From Nocardia pneumoniae NBRC 100136 (GTDB lineage Bacteria; Actinomycetota; Actinomycetes; Mycobacteriales; Mycobacteriaceae): a stretch of 64,000 nucleotides of DNA. Below, one piece after another: positions 8,847 to 17,430 of the stretch (its first letter is position 1; every line of letters starts with the position of its first letter). The stretch is from contig NZ_BAGF01000146.1 of NCBI RefSeq assembly GCF_000308755.1, positions 1 through 64,000 on the forward strand, given 5' to 3'. The notes under the pieces were generated by a model. That model ran no database searches and was not told the DNA's origin. It saw only the letters and a list, made by a program, of their open reading frames with translations. A program made the translations under genes and the position numbers.

Positions 8847-9153
8847 CGCGTGAAGCTTTCTTCCTTCAGCGACTTGGTAGGTCTGTTGAAGGATCACGCG
8901 GTGACCACCTCTACTCGGCTACGACACGCCGATCGTCGAACCGGCCGGTCCGATTCCTACACCACTCTGCCGGACGCAACGCCTGTCCACCGGCTCACTC
9001 CCGCATCGCCGCACCTTCCGGCTCCGAGCCATTGTCGCTGTGCAGTACCGCTGGATACCCCGGTTGAGGGATGCTGTCGATCGACAAGGCAGACCAAGGC
9101 CACACATGCGCACCTCCCCCGGACGGGGATACGGAAGAATTGGAAGGAGGGGG
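8847..9153 (+). other. Gap between IS remnant and next genes
   Basis: The left part is the outer end of the IS256-type element (to about 8983). On the minus strand at 9000-9075 the reading PGYPAVLHSDNGSE resembles the DNG motif of an integrase-type transposase, so a further short IS remnant may lie here. I see no other gene. Confidence 0.4.
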
Positions 9154-9264
9154 ATGAGAGAGTTCGTCGATCTGGGCAAGAATGTCAAAGAATACACACG
9201 TTACCCCGGAAGTTCCTCCTGCGGCACAATGCTTGACAACAGCCTTGACAACAGCGGCGGCTGA
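9154..9264 (+). CDS. Possible 36-residue peptide
   Basis: An ATG at 9154 is preceded by GGAAGGAGG (9142-9150), the strongest ribosome-binding sequence in this area, though with only 3 bases of spacing. It would encode MREFVDLGKNVKEYTRYPGS followed by 16 residues ending NSGG, with one Cys. It overlaps the start of the next gene (9182) in another frame, so it could be a leader that couples translation, or a modified-peptide precursor. No homolog is recognised. The next gene's own start has no good ribosome-binding site, which favours a coupling role. This is a guess. Confidence 0.3.
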   Translation: MREFVDLGKNVKEYTRYPGSSSCGTMLDNSLDNSGG

Positions 9265-10279
9265 AGCTGTGGGAGAATTTCTGGTCGACTTGGCCGAGCG
9301 ATTGAGAATCGGTTGTGATCCAGCGTCCATTCGCGCCATGGTGAAGCGCGTTCGTGGAGGACAGCTGGACGCACGAAGGGCGGATGTGCACCGCGCCAGC
9401 GTGCTGACCAGCTCGTGTGTTCCGTTGGAAGCCAGCGTGTCCGGTGGCCGAGGCCAGTTCACTCCGGTCATTCGCTACGTCACCGCCACCGCGGTACCGG
9501 AGACAGAGTTCGGCTCTCGCGTCGCTGCTCAACTCGCCGCGATCCGAGATCTCGTCGCATGGTTGCCGTACGGAGACCAGGCAGTGGCAGACCTGCTGCT
9601 GTCCTTTGTCACGACGCTATATCCCGATACCATGAAAACTCCGATGTGGCGGCATCGCTCCCCGCTGTGGATAGGGGTTGTCCATCACGCCGCAGCGCCA
9701 CATGATGTAGCGCGCCTCAAGGTATATGGAGGTCCATCGACCGGGCCGGGCGGGCTGTACCAGTTGTGCAGGGCATTGCCCGGGTTCGCCGGATTGGCGT
9801 CGGTACCCGACCATGAGAAGCTCATCACGCCTGTTGGCGCCGCGATCGAGGTGGACGCGCACGGCGAGGTGAACCACAAGATCTACCTGAAGGCCCGATA
9901 CAACGATGTCGGCGTGCCGATGAAAATGATCCGTCACTTCGGTGATCCGGCATGGCAGGTCCTGTCCGAGCTCGTTCGGTGTGGTGTCGACGCAGCCGAA
10001 CTCCACCGGCATAGCTTCTTCGTCTGCTGTGCACGCGGTCGAGGTGCCCCTGACTTCTCACTTCATTTGGTCGCCCGCCGCCGCGACGACTTCACCGGGC
10101 TGGCATACGAACTGGCGTCCCGGCACCACGGCACGCCCCATGGCGTCGAGGCCCTTGCCCTGGCGGCAGGATCGGCGGGGGCGACCTTGCGATACTCGGC
10201 AGTGGGACTGGGCTTTTCCGCCGACTACGGCATCGACAAACTCAACGTCTACGGCATACCCACATGGAGTACCGCGTAA
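9182..10279 (+). CDS. Putative ABBA/DMATS-like prenyltransferase
   Basis: A 365-residue soluble protein that I do not recognise with certainty. Three short strands have the spacing and form of the tyrosine-shield K/R-x-Y motifs of ABBA-fold aromatic prenyltransferases: ARLKVYGGPS (near residue 178), VNHKIYLKARY (near 232) and DKLNVYGIP (near 355). A FSLHLVARRRD strand near residue 295 would fit the barrel too. There is no signal peptide. The length fits bacterial DMATS-type enzymes (about 370-400). The first ~40 codons are less GC-rich than the rest. If correct, it would attach a prenyl group to an aromatic small molecule or peptide in the cytosol. Other beta-barrel enzymes remain possible. 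Confidence 0.4.
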   Translation: MSKNTHVTPEVPPAAQCLTTALTTAAAEAVGEFLVDLAERLRIGCDPASIRAMVKRVRGGQLDARRADVHRASVLTSSCVPLEASVSGGRGQFTPVIRYVTATAVPETEFGSRVAAQLAAIRDLVAWLPYGDQAVADLLLSFVTTLYPDTMKTPMWRHRSPLWIGVVHHAAAPHDVARLKVYGGPSTGPGGLYQLCRALPGFAGLASVPDHEKLITPVGAAIEVDAHGEVNHKIYLKARYNDVGVPMKMIRHFGDPAWQVLSELVRCGVDAAELHRHSFFVCCARGRGAPDFSLHLVARRRDDFTGLAYELASRHHGTPHGVEALALAAGSAGATLRYSAVGLGFSADYGIDKLNVYGIPTWSTA

Positions 10280-10394
10280 TGCGGGAACCGGTGCGCGGTG
10301 CCGAGGTGGTTCTTCCGCCCGCGAATGGCCGCGGGCCACTCGTGGCTCGGCACCGATGACGATGCCATTCCTCTGGACTACCCCTTCCAGCCGC

Positions 10395-12482
10395 TCAGAT
10401 CTGCGGTGGTGAGACAGGCGGCGCACCGGCAGGCTGCTGCGGTGCGCTCACGGTCGGCGGAGCGGGCGCAGCCGCGACTGCGGGGTCGCCACCGGCGGCG
10501 CCATCCAGGCCGGTCGGGTGGATGTAGCCCGTGAACATTCCGTACTTCTCCTCCAACGGGGGCTTGTTGGCATCGAAGGGAATGAGACGGCCGTTATCGA
10601 GGACAAAAAGTTGATTGTTTTCCTTGACGATAAGCGCGTTGTGCCGCTCCCACTGAAGAATATCGCCCGTATTGAACGCGCCTGGGTCACGACTATTGAT
10701 CACCGCAGGCGGGTGGTCCGCGGACAATTCACCCGCAGTGCCCCGGTACGTGGATATCGCATCCATCGCGACGTTCTGCACTTGCTTCTGCAACGCCTCC
10801 GCCACCGGCTGCGACGCCTTCACCGTCGTATTGTCGATCGGGACATCCACCATCGCGCCCGGTGTCGTCACCGGCGGCGGCGTACCAGCGTTGGTCGGCG
10901 CCGTCACGCCGGTAGGAGCCGTCTGAACAGCGGGGTTGGTGGTAGCCGCTGGCGCGGTGCCGTTCCGCTCCCCCATGTGTTGAGGGTACTCTCGTGAATC
11001 TCGATCGTCGTGGCCACTGTCGTCGCGGGCGAGACGGTTGCCTGGGTTCGCCATCTGTCCCAGAGCCGACATCATCGCAAGTTGATTCAGTACATCCGCG
11101 CCATTGTCATAACTAGCTGGAATCGAGGTATTTTCGGTTCCTATGCCGGTCACCGAACCAGTTCCGGAACCCAGCGCCGCCGAGATCCGAGAACCGGGGT
11201 CCGTGCCCGACGAGATACCACTGGTGCTGTCGAGTTCGGGCGTGACACCGCTTAGAGAGGTACTGTCCAACGAGCCAGCGGTATCCACAGCCCCCCCGAG
11301 CAAATCGTCGTACGTGGAACTCCAATCTTCCTCGAGGGAACCGGATTCTGTCGTCGAAGCACCCTGAACCGGTAACGGAAAATTACTATCCTGAATCGGG
11401 TCAGTAGAATCGCCATCGTCGCCGGTATCGCCGCCATCACCGCCCGAATCGCCGCCAGCGCCACCGGTATCGCCGCCCGTATCGCGGCCATCGTCGCCGG
11501 CATCGCCGCCATCATCGCCCGCGTTGCCTTTGTCGATCTGATCGGCGTATTGCTGAAACTGCTCGGTCGCTTCTGCGTACTTCCTCTCCCAGTTTTCGGC
11601 GGCCTCGTCGATGTACTTGACGAAGTATTGCTGTTCCGCTTCAGCGGTCAGGACGAAATTGCCCGAATCCTCGTTCTTCTTGTAAACGACCATCCCCGTC
11701 CGATAATTGTCGACATCCCTATAGCTGTACTGGATCTCGTCGCCGTCCCGCACATAACCCGGAAACTCGAACTGGAGCCTCTCGTTGAGATTGTCCTTGA
11801 TTTTCTTGAGATCCTGGAAGACGTCGGAGCCCGTGATCTCGGTGTCCAACGTGGTGATTTTGACGCCCCCGTCCTCACCGGTGTACTCATCCTGGCGTTT
11901 GGTCAGCCGTTCATTCAGGTCACCATGCTGGCGTATGATCTGTGACCAGCCGTCCGCGGTCGTGACCCGTTCGCCGTCGAGCACCGTGGTGAAGTCAGGT
12001 GCGGCCCCCGGATTACCGATGCCGAGTGTGTCGAATCCCCACTGCATCGTGAACTCGGTGTCCTTGATCAGCGATTTCAGCGCCTCACTGGCACCCCGCG
12101 GTATCCACAGGGAAGCGTCTTGCGCATGTTCTCCCTCGTCGGGCCCCAGCCCGGACCACCCCCCGGAATCGTCGTCGAACTCCGGCTCCCTCAGGGCATT
12201 GACGACCACTGAAGGGTCGCCGGTCGCGAGCGAGTTGATAATGTGACTGTACTTGTCGTCATCGTCGAGGCCCTGACGTTGGGCTGTCTCAGCGAGAGTT
12301 TCCCTTAACGTGGGAGACAGTCTGTCGAATGCCTCCTCGAATTCGTCCGGATTTTTCAAATCGGCCAGTGCATCCAACGATTCTCTGGCTTGGTCGTTCT
12401 GAAATCCTGCCTGATCATTCCCCCAGAACGAATCCTCGTAGTGGCCGTCGATCAAATCGACGGCGTCGTCTACCTTGCTCAT
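10395..12482 (-). CDS. Large acidic protein with shared C-terminal domain; probable exported substrate
   Basis: A 695-residue protein without a Sec signal peptide. Residues 1-330 are helical and acidic. Residues ~335-375 are an almost pure G/D tract (GDDGGDAGDDGRDTGGDTGG is a sample). A Met-rich hydrophobic stretch (LNQLAMMSALGQMANPGN, near 465) and a Pro/Thr-rich linker follow. The final ~130 residues contain FNTGDILQWERHNALIV and MFTGYIHPTG, a module that recurs in the products of 53913-55538 and 56197-58338. It is reminiscent of the beta-sheet of NlpC/CHAP hydrolases but has no Cys. Its start overlaps the stop of the EspC/EspK-like gene (TAATG), so the two are translationally coupled. Type VII-type export is inferred from this partner; the function is unknown. 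Confidence 0.7.
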   Translation of the reverse strand: MSKVDDAVDLIDGHYEDSFWGNDQAGFQNDQARESLDALADLKNPDEFEEAFDRLSPTLRETLAETAQRQGLDDDDKYSHIINSLATGDPSVVVNALREPEFDDDSGGWSGLGPDEGEHAQDASLWIPRGASEALKSLIKDTEFTMQWGFDTLGIGNPGAAPDFTTVLDGERVTTADGWSQIIRQHGDLNERLTKRQDEYTGEDGGVKITTLDTEITGSDVFQDLKKIKDNLNERLQFEFPGYVRDGDEIQYSYRDVDNYRTGMVVYKKNEDSGNFVLTAEAEQQYFVKYIDEAAENWERKYAEATEQFQQYADQIDKGNAGDDGGDAGDDGRDTGGDTGGAGGDSGGDGGDTGDDGDSTDPIQDSNFPLPVQGASTTESGSLEEDWSSTYDDLLGGAVDTAGSLDSTSLSGVTPELDSTSGISSGTDPGSRISAALGSGTGSVTGIGTENTSIPASYDNGADVLNQLAMMSALGQMANPGNRLARDDSGHDDRDSREYPQHMGERNGTAPAATTNPAVQTAPTGVTAPTNAGTPPPVTTPGAMVDVPIDNTTVKASQPVAEALQKQVQNVAMDAISTYRGTAGELSADHPPAVINSRDPGAFNTGDILQWERHNALIVKENNQLFVLDNGRLIPFDANKPPLEEKYGMFTGYIHPTGLDGAAGGDPAVAAAPAPPTVSAPQQPAGAPPVSPPQI

Positions 12483-14425
12483 TAGTCACTCCTCCGCGCG
12501 CTGGAGCTCTCGGAGTCCGTTGGACCGCTCCGCAATTCGGTGATGGACCGGCGAGCCCCGCCGAGGCCGATGGAACTGACGCTGACAGAACCGAGGGAAC
12601 CGGGTCCAACACTGCGGGCGGCCAGTGCGTCCCGGGCCGCCGTGGCTGTGCCCGTTGTCTCCGTCGTCTGTGCCGCTACCGCACGCGCTGTCGTCGGGAG
12701 CAGCGGGTGCTCGACTATCTGGCCGTAGGTGTAGTACGCATCGCGCAGGGTCTGCCGCTCGGGTTCGCCCCCGGCGAGCAACAGCAGCAGTTCGTCGGCA
12801 CGGCGCTCGAAAACCATGCCGCGTAGAGCTTCCGTGCCGGATACCTCCATGCGAGCACCGACAGGTAGGTGGGATATGTCCACCCTCCGTGACCGTAGTG
12901 CCGCCGCCGTCATTGCGTCGGCGGCGCGTATCTGGTCCCACCAGCTCTCCGGAACAGGCAGACCGGCCTGCAATGCATCGAGGATTCGTCGCCGCCGGGC
13001 GCGGTGGGCGGAGATCTCCACGTCGATGACGGGGACGGAGGCGCAGACGCGCGCATCCGCCGCTCGGGCCAGCTCGAGACACTTCGCCCGAATGTTGGCC
13101 TCTGGCACGGTCGCAGCTTCGCGCAGTAACCCGTCCGACCCGGCCAGCGTGAGCCGATCCACCAAACCCACACCGGGCGCGGTAAGGTCGACCGCGGACT
13201 CAGCGGCGCACACCCGGCCCTCGACGGCGGCATTGTCGCCAAGCGCCGCGCGCAGGCTTTCGGGAACCGCCGCGGACGACACCAGGGCGCTGATCCTGAC
13301 CCTCCCGCGACGACCCACGATCAAACCGAACTCGGCAAGTATCCGAGCCGGGTCGGCGGTGCCTTCCAATGCCGCGACGGCCTTCCGACCCGCAGAGCCG
13401 AGGACCGAGTCCCACCTCCACGGAAGAACGACCTCCGACGGCAGAAACAATCCCGGAGGCAGCCAGCCGCGCCCTTCGTTCGAAGTCAACACAACGACGG
13501 CTCCGACGGGAGTCCGCCCCACCGCCACTGCCCATTCCAGACCACGCGTCGAACCAGCCACGGCGGCAAGGATGGTAGCCAGCAGCGTGCGGGCGAGCAC
13601 CAAATCCTCTTCAACCTGCTGACCGACGACAAACGACGGCAGCGCCCGCTTGCTCTCGGCCGCATGGACCGCCGCTACGAACGCGCCAGTCGCGAGCGGT
13701 GTAAGCACCCCGCTGCCCATGCCCGCAGCACTCGCAACGACCCGCCCCGCGAAGAGGCCCGCCGCCAAGGGGGCACCTATCCCACCGACCGTGCTTGCAG
13801 CGCTATGACTCCCGTCGACGGCCATGCTCGCGACGTTGCCGGCATCGATGACGGGCGTCACGTGTACGTCCGCTGGGCCGGAGTGTGATGCGTCAACCGA
13901 GGGCAGCATCGTCCCGATCGGCGCGGCGGCATAGGTCCGTGGCGTGGATGCGGGGGGCGCCAGGGGTGTCTGTTCGGAGCGGCCGGTCTCCCTGGGCACG
14001 TCCCGAGCCCGCGGTGTGGCGGTAGAAGGCTCCGCCAGTTGGGTGCCGTTCACCAGCGGCGCGAGATCCGTCGGTGCGCCGGGCATGGGACCGACTCGAT
14101 ATGCTTTGCCGTCGAAACCACCCAGCACTGCGATCTCACTCGCGCCGGACCGATCGGCGTCTTCGAGTGCTCGCGCCGACGCGATCAATTCATCTCGTGT
14201 CCGCAAATTGTCAGCCGCGAGACGTTCCGCCCTGGCATGGCGCCTATCATAGTAGTCCACCAGGGCAGCCCGCACCGGCTCGGCGATCGTGCCGTACCTG
14301 GATGGGAAGTCGGCGAGCCACGCGCGTGGAATTTCACCCCATTTCCGGATGTTGGCAGCAACCCGTTCGTGACGCTCGGCAATTCTGCGCAGCTCATTCG
14401 GATCAATTTCCAGGTATTGGGACAT
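12482..14425 (-). CDS. EspC/EspK-like secretion-associated protein (paralog of 58888-60798)
   Basis: 647 residues. The first ~100 residues form a helical hairpin like the EspC/WXG100-type type VII substrates: LEIDPNELRRIAERHERVA, a W-containing turn (KWGEIPRAWLADF) and a second helix ending ALEDADRSGA. A Pro/Thr-rich linker and a hydrophobic Gly/Ala segment (near residues 195-260) come next. The C-terminal ~380 residues match the product of 58888-60798 throughout, including VLTSNEGRGWLPPGLFLP, a feature of the DUF5631/5632-type proteins such as EspK. The Tyr of the YxxxD export signal present in the paralog (YERAD) is Leu here (LEDAD). Middle gene of a three-gene operon. Confidence 0.75.
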   Translation of the reverse strand: MSQYLEIDPNELRRIAERHERVAANIRKWGEIPRAWLADFPSRYGTIAEPVRAALVDYYDRRHARAERLAADNLRTRDELIASARALEDADRSGASEIAVLGGFDGKAYRVGPMPGAPTDLAPLVNGTQLAEPSTATPRARDVPRETGRSEQTPLAPPASTPRTYAAAPIGTMLPSVDASHSGPADVHVTPVIDAGNVASMAVDGSHSAASTVGGIGAPLAAGLFAGRVVASAAGMGSGVLTPLATGAFVAAVHAAESKRALPSFVVGQQVEEDLVLARTLLATILAAVAGSTRGLEWAVAVGRTPVGAVVVLTSNEGRGWLPPGLFLPSEVVLPWRWDSVLGSAGRKAVAALEGTADPARILAEFGLIVGRRGRVRISALVSSAAVPESLRAALGDNAAVEGRVCAAESAVDLTAPGVGLVDRLTLAGSDGLLREAATVPEANIRAKCLELARAADARVCASVPVIDVEISAHRARRRRILDALQAGLPVPESWWDQIRAADAMTAAALRSRRVDISHLPVGARMEVSGTEALRGMVFERRADELLLLLAGGEPERQTLRDAYYTYGQIVEHPLLPTTARAVAAQTTETTGTATAARDALAARSVGPGSLGSVSVSSIGLGGARRSITELRSGPTDSESSSARRSD

Positions 14426-14460
14426 GCTCGACTCGCCCTCCGGCCGACTATCTCAATTTA

Positions 14461-14847
14461 TTATTCCACCTTCCCAGAATTGGGGACCTGCTGGTCCGAC
14501 TCGCCCGCCGCCCGCCATTCCCGCACGAGCTCCGCAAGCGGCCGCGGCAGATTGTCGGTATCGTTCATGGCGATGACGTACTGCCGCCGCGCGTCGCTGG
14601 CGCTTTCGGTGATAGCAGCTATGATTTCGGCGGCCAGTTCCGAATTCCCGAATCGGCTGCAGGTTCCCGGGGCCAGATACAGGTCACGCAGCCGTCCCCT
14701 CGCGTCGACCTCGGGAATAACCAACCCACTTGGAGACGGCCGACGCGCAACGATCTCATCGGCCCGTTCACGCATATCGGCGAGGCGGTGCCGTAACTCC
14801 CGCGCCATGCCGAGTGCGGCGCGCACGTTGGGATGGATGTCTCTCAT
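14461..14847 (-). CDS. YbaB/EbfC-like small protein
   Basis: A 128-residue helix-strand-helix protein: helix to about residue 34, then GLVIPEVDARGRLRDLYLAP (two strands as in YbaB), then helix with SELAAEIIAAITESASDARR. Proteins of this shape sit next to EspC-like and other type VII substrates in actinomycetes (EspL-type) and may act as chaperones or scaffolds; in other bacteria YbaB binds DNA. First gene of the operon 14847 to 10395, 35 bp before the EspC/EspK-like gene. The same kind of gene precedes the second cassette at 51891-52301. Confidence 0.65.
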   Translation of the reverse strand: MRDIHPNVRAALGMARELRHRLADMRERADEIVARRPSPSGLVIPEVDARGRLRDLYLAPGTCSRFGNSELAAEIIAAITESASDARRQYVIAMNDTDNLPRPLAELVREWRAAGESDQQVPNSGKVE

Positions 14848-15106
14848 AGGCTGATTTGAAGGGGTTCTCGTCTCACAATGCGACTTCGAATGCGGGGATC
14901 GTTACCCTCCGAATGTGAGGCAATCCGTGCACCCAGGCTAATTGGCACCGAACATGCTGAGACGCATGAATATTTCTTGTGGTGCGGCAAGAGAGCATCG
15001 GACAGGGGCGATGCCGCAACCGGGTAAAGCCGGAAGCAACGGAGAAACGAAGGTCTATTCGGCCTGCCCCGTCGGTTACGCCTCGCCCCCGAGGCGAGAG
15101 GTCCGG

Positions 15107-15595
15107 TCACAGTATCGGAGTAGGGCCGAGTATTTCGACGCCAAGGTTGGCAGCCGCGGCGGTGAGTTCGGCGGTGTCGGGCGCACTGGTCGGTGCAGGA
15201 GGAAGAGACAGGGATTCGGCCGGACGGCCGGTTTCGGCGAACCATTGCTCGAACCCGCCCGGCGTGATCACGGAAAGAAACTGGCAGACCTGTGAATCCA
15301 CCCGATAGGCGTGGGTTAGTCCGCGCGGCGCGAAGACGGTGGACCCGCTCCGGACGTGGAACCACCGTCCCGCAACATACACGGTGAGTTCGCCCGCCAG
15401 GACAATGAAGATCTCGTCCTCGTGCTCGTGCCGGTGCAGCGGAGCCGCGGTACCGCGACGGCAGGTATGCCTGGTGATGGCGAACCGGCCGTCGGTCTGG
15501 CTCGCGGTGGCGTCGAATTGAACCAGCGCGCCGAGATGCCAGACCGCGCGGTGCTGATCGTCGCTGGAGCAGAACGGTGGTACGGTCACGTCCAC
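15107..15595 (-). CDS. Cupin-domain protein
   Basis: 162 residues with one cupin_2 barrel: the metal-binding motif 1 is APLHRHEHEDEIFIVLAGEL (H, H, E ligands near residues 53-62), and motif 2 reads APRGLTHAYRV with the last His near residue 97. The fold is that of quercetinase-like or small-molecule dioxygenases and isomerases; the substrate cannot be told. It overlaps the NmrA-like gene upstream by 10 bp and is surely co-transcribed with it. Confidence 0.85.
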   Translation of the reverse strand: MDVTVPPFCSSDDQHRAVWHLGALVQFDATASQTDGRFAITRHTCRRGTAAPLHRHEHEDEIFIVLAGELTVYVAGRWFHVRSGSTVFAPRGLTHAYRVDSQVCQFLSVITPGGFEQWFAETGRPAESLSLPPAPTSAPDTAELTAAAANLGVEILGPTPIL

Positions 15596-16329
15596 TCCTC
15601 CCGATGATCGGCGCTCCAGGTCGCGAACGAACAGGCCGGATGCCCGAGAATCGCGTCCACCTCGTCGGTGACCGTGAGGGTTCGGTCCAGTTCGCGGGCG
15701 TAGCGGTCCATGAGCGCTAGCACGAACCGCTCGCCGAGACCGTGCTCGATCATCGCGCGCGCGGCTGCCTCAGGCGGAATATGCTGGTAGCGAAGCGGTC
15801 TGCCGATCACCGCACCGATGACGGCGACCATCCGCTCCAGGCTCACGGCCTCGGGACCGGTGATTGACGCATACGGGTCGAAGATGGTGTCTCCAGCGGC
15901 CACCTGCTTGCGCCACATCGCCACTGTGTTCATGGCAAATGGACTCGGTCGCACGCTCACCCACGGCAGTCCGCTTGCCACGAGGGCCTGCTCCACCTCT
16001 GTGTTGCGGTCACCGTTGTGCCGGGAGGGCTGATGCGCGGGTTCGTCATCGGCGCTGCTTGCCGACATGGCAACCACTTGGCCGACACCGAATATCACTG
16101 CCCGTCGCAGCAGTTCGCTGACATGATCCTTGCTCGCCCGCGGGTGGACAAACACGCTCTCCACACCCGACACGGCAGCCTGGACCGTTTCGGGGGATAC
16201 AACCTCCACTTCATCGAGAAAGCCTGCGCCGGGCTGACGCGAGACCGCCCGGACATGCCTGTCCGCCACGAACAATGCGTCGACCAGGGGGCAACCGATA
16301 GCGGCGATCCCCCCCATGACCACGTACAT
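15586..16329 (-). CDS. NmrA-like NAD(P)-binding protein, shortened
   Basis: 247 residues of the atypical short-chain dehydrogenase group that includes NmrA and epimerase-like proteins. The nucleotide-binding loop is degenerate (MGGIAAIGCPLVDAL). The family landmark GPEAVSLERMVAVIGAVIGRPL is near residue 160. Compared with relatives (about 280 residues) about 25-35 residues are missing just before this point, where a strand with D-I-A-x-V-A is expected; the text jumps from DTIFDPYA to SITGPE. This may be an in-frame deletion that weakens the fold. First gene of a two-gene operon with the cupin. Confidence 0.8.
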   Translation of the reverse strand: MYVVMGGIAAIGCPLVDALFVADRHVRAVSRQPGAGFLDEVEVVSPETVQAAVSGVESVFVHPRASKDHVSELLRRAVIFGVGQVVAMSASSADDEPAHQPSRHNGDRNTEVEQALVASGLPWVSVRPSPFAMNTVAMWRKQVAAGDTIFDPYASITGPEAVSLERMVAVIGAVIGRPLRYQHIPPEAAARAMIEHGLGERFVLALMDRYARELDRTLTVTDEVDAILGHPACSFATWSADHREEWT

Positions 16330-16451
16330 CCGAACTCCTAGGTTTAGTACAGATTCACATCACATTGGGCTGCCTCAAGTAAAGTCACATACCGCCTTCC
16401 TTATTAGAGTGATGCGGTGTAACGCTTCGATCGTTACGAACCCAGTCGACT

Positions 16452-16973
16452 TCACGCATGTGACCACAGTGGACCCCAGTCTGTCAATTTCATAATTTCT
16501 TCATATCTCAAATAACGCTCGCATAATGTTTCGCAGCCGTTGCAGTCGACATTCGGGGGGCTACACGGGGATGGGGCGTCCGGTCCGTGTCGATCTCGCA
16601 GACGCATCGAGAATGGTGACCGCAAGCGTCCGGGGATGTCCGGAACGGGCGGCAAACCAAATACTTCTACGTGCGCCGCGTTCATTGCGTTTACAATGCA
16701 TTGGGATGCGGCATCCATCGCAGCATGGAGCGACGCCGCCAAAGATTGCTCGGTTTCCGCAGTCATATACACCCCGGTTTGCTGATTCGATGCTGGCGAA
16801 GGTCCACGCACGACTGCAGATCCAAGCGTAAAGTTTGGATCCCTGATCAACAGGTTCATGCGGTTAGCTGCAGAATCGGAGATCAGCCTCATATTGTCGA
16901 TGGTTGCTTCCACGGGTTTTTCAGTGCTCTGCCATGCGGAATTTGCCGACTTCAATTCACTACAGACGTCCAC
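16452..16973 (-). CDS. Unknown protein with C-terminal Cys cluster
   Basis: 173 residues, starting at a GTG that touches the stop codon of the gene before it (TAG-GTG), so coupled translation is likely. Residues 1-105 are helical and polar; the C-terminal part is Pro-rich and carries NVDCNGCETLCERYL, a C-x2-C-x3-C cluster near residue 143 that could bind a metal or form disulfides. No signal peptide or membrane helix is seen. I do not recognise a family. The GC content is lower than in the neighbours. With 16974-17291 it forms a two-gene unit. Confidence 0.55.
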   Translation of the reverse strand: MDVCSELKSANSAWQSTEKPVEATIDNMRLISDSAANRMNLLIRDPNFTLGSAVVRGPSPASNQQTGVYMTAETEQSLAASLHAAMDAASQCIVNAMNAAHVEVFGLPPVPDIPGRLRSPFSMRLRDRHGPDAPSPCSPPNVDCNGCETLCERYLRYEEIMKLTDWGPLWSHA

Positions 16974-17291
16974 CTAGGCCGTGCCAGCGAGGCCGGAGAA
17001 AGACTGCGGTTCCTCGGTTAATGGTGGGAGGTAATATGGGGGGTAATTCTCCACAGGCTGGCCCGCCTCATCGGTCGATAGACAGTCGACCAGTTCTTGA
17101 ATTGTTATCTCTGTTTGTCGTATGTAGCTTGCGAGAACCTGTGAGGCACCCGCTGGCGATACAAGCGCTACCAACCACATGTGGTCGTTCGCATCCTCGT
17201 TCGAAAGGTTGCCGTCGGCCGACCTGACTGCGGACGCAGGATGCACGTCAGTTGGCTCTATGCCCAGTCCGGGTTCCGTGCGCTCTGTCAT
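16974..17291 (-). CDS. Unknown small acidic protein
   Basis: 105 residues from the ATG at 17291 (MTERTEPGLGIEPTDVHPAS). An earlier in-frame start at 17354 would add 21 residues but lacks a ribosome-binding site. The middle has a hydrophobic helix (HMWLVALVSPAGASQVLASY) and an acidic helix ITIQELVDCLSTDEAG. No domain is recognised. The regulatory repeat pair at 17431-17447 lies upstream, which ties this unit to the proposed regulon. Confidence 0.5.
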   Translation of the reverse strand: MTERTEPGLGIEPTDVHPASAVRSADGNLSNEDANDHMWLVALVSPAGASQVLASYIRQTEITIQELVDCLSTDEAGQPVENYPPYYLPPLTEEPQSFSGLAGTA

Positions 17292-17430
17292 ACTTACTCG
17301 CTCTCCGGTGCAGCAGATCTCTCCGACTCCACCCTGGACGTTGTGTCTGCACACACTCGCGTGGGGTGGGTGATTTGAGCTTGCGATTCTCTACGCTAGT
17401 CAGGCAAACCTTGTCGGTGTAGCCAAGAAT

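Larger units (their letters stand above)
3889..8983 (-). mobile_element. IS256-type element, broken up by other insertions
   Basis: Three separate minus-strand blocks (8471-8846, 6110-6511 and 3889-4096) read, in that order, as successive parts of one IS256-family transposase. The gaps between them are filled exactly by an IS481-type element and an ISAzo13-type element. The outer end is placed near 8983, where the sequence CACTCTGCCGGACGCAAC resembles a mutator-type terminus; this end is less sure. The inner end is lost at the IS110 element. The coherent order shows the sequence of events: IS256 first, then the others. Confidence 0.75.

Noticed and set aside
8995..9090. Minus-strand PGYPAVLHSDNGSE as a transposase gene
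   Set aside because: Only one motif-like stretch is present, without other catalytic regions or intact frame; kept as a possible remnant only.
10280..10394. Short ORF starting in the TAATG after the prenyltransferase-like gene
   Set aside because: Only 26 codons, no ribosome-binding site and no recognisable product.
11390..11525. GCC-rich repeated triplets/nonamers as a CRISPR or regulatory repeat
   Set aside because: They lie inside the 10395-12482 gene and simply encode its Gly/Asp tract.
14848..15106. Operator of the repeat type in front of cassette 1
   Set aside because: No pair with 11-bp period was found here; CTCACA alone is not enough.
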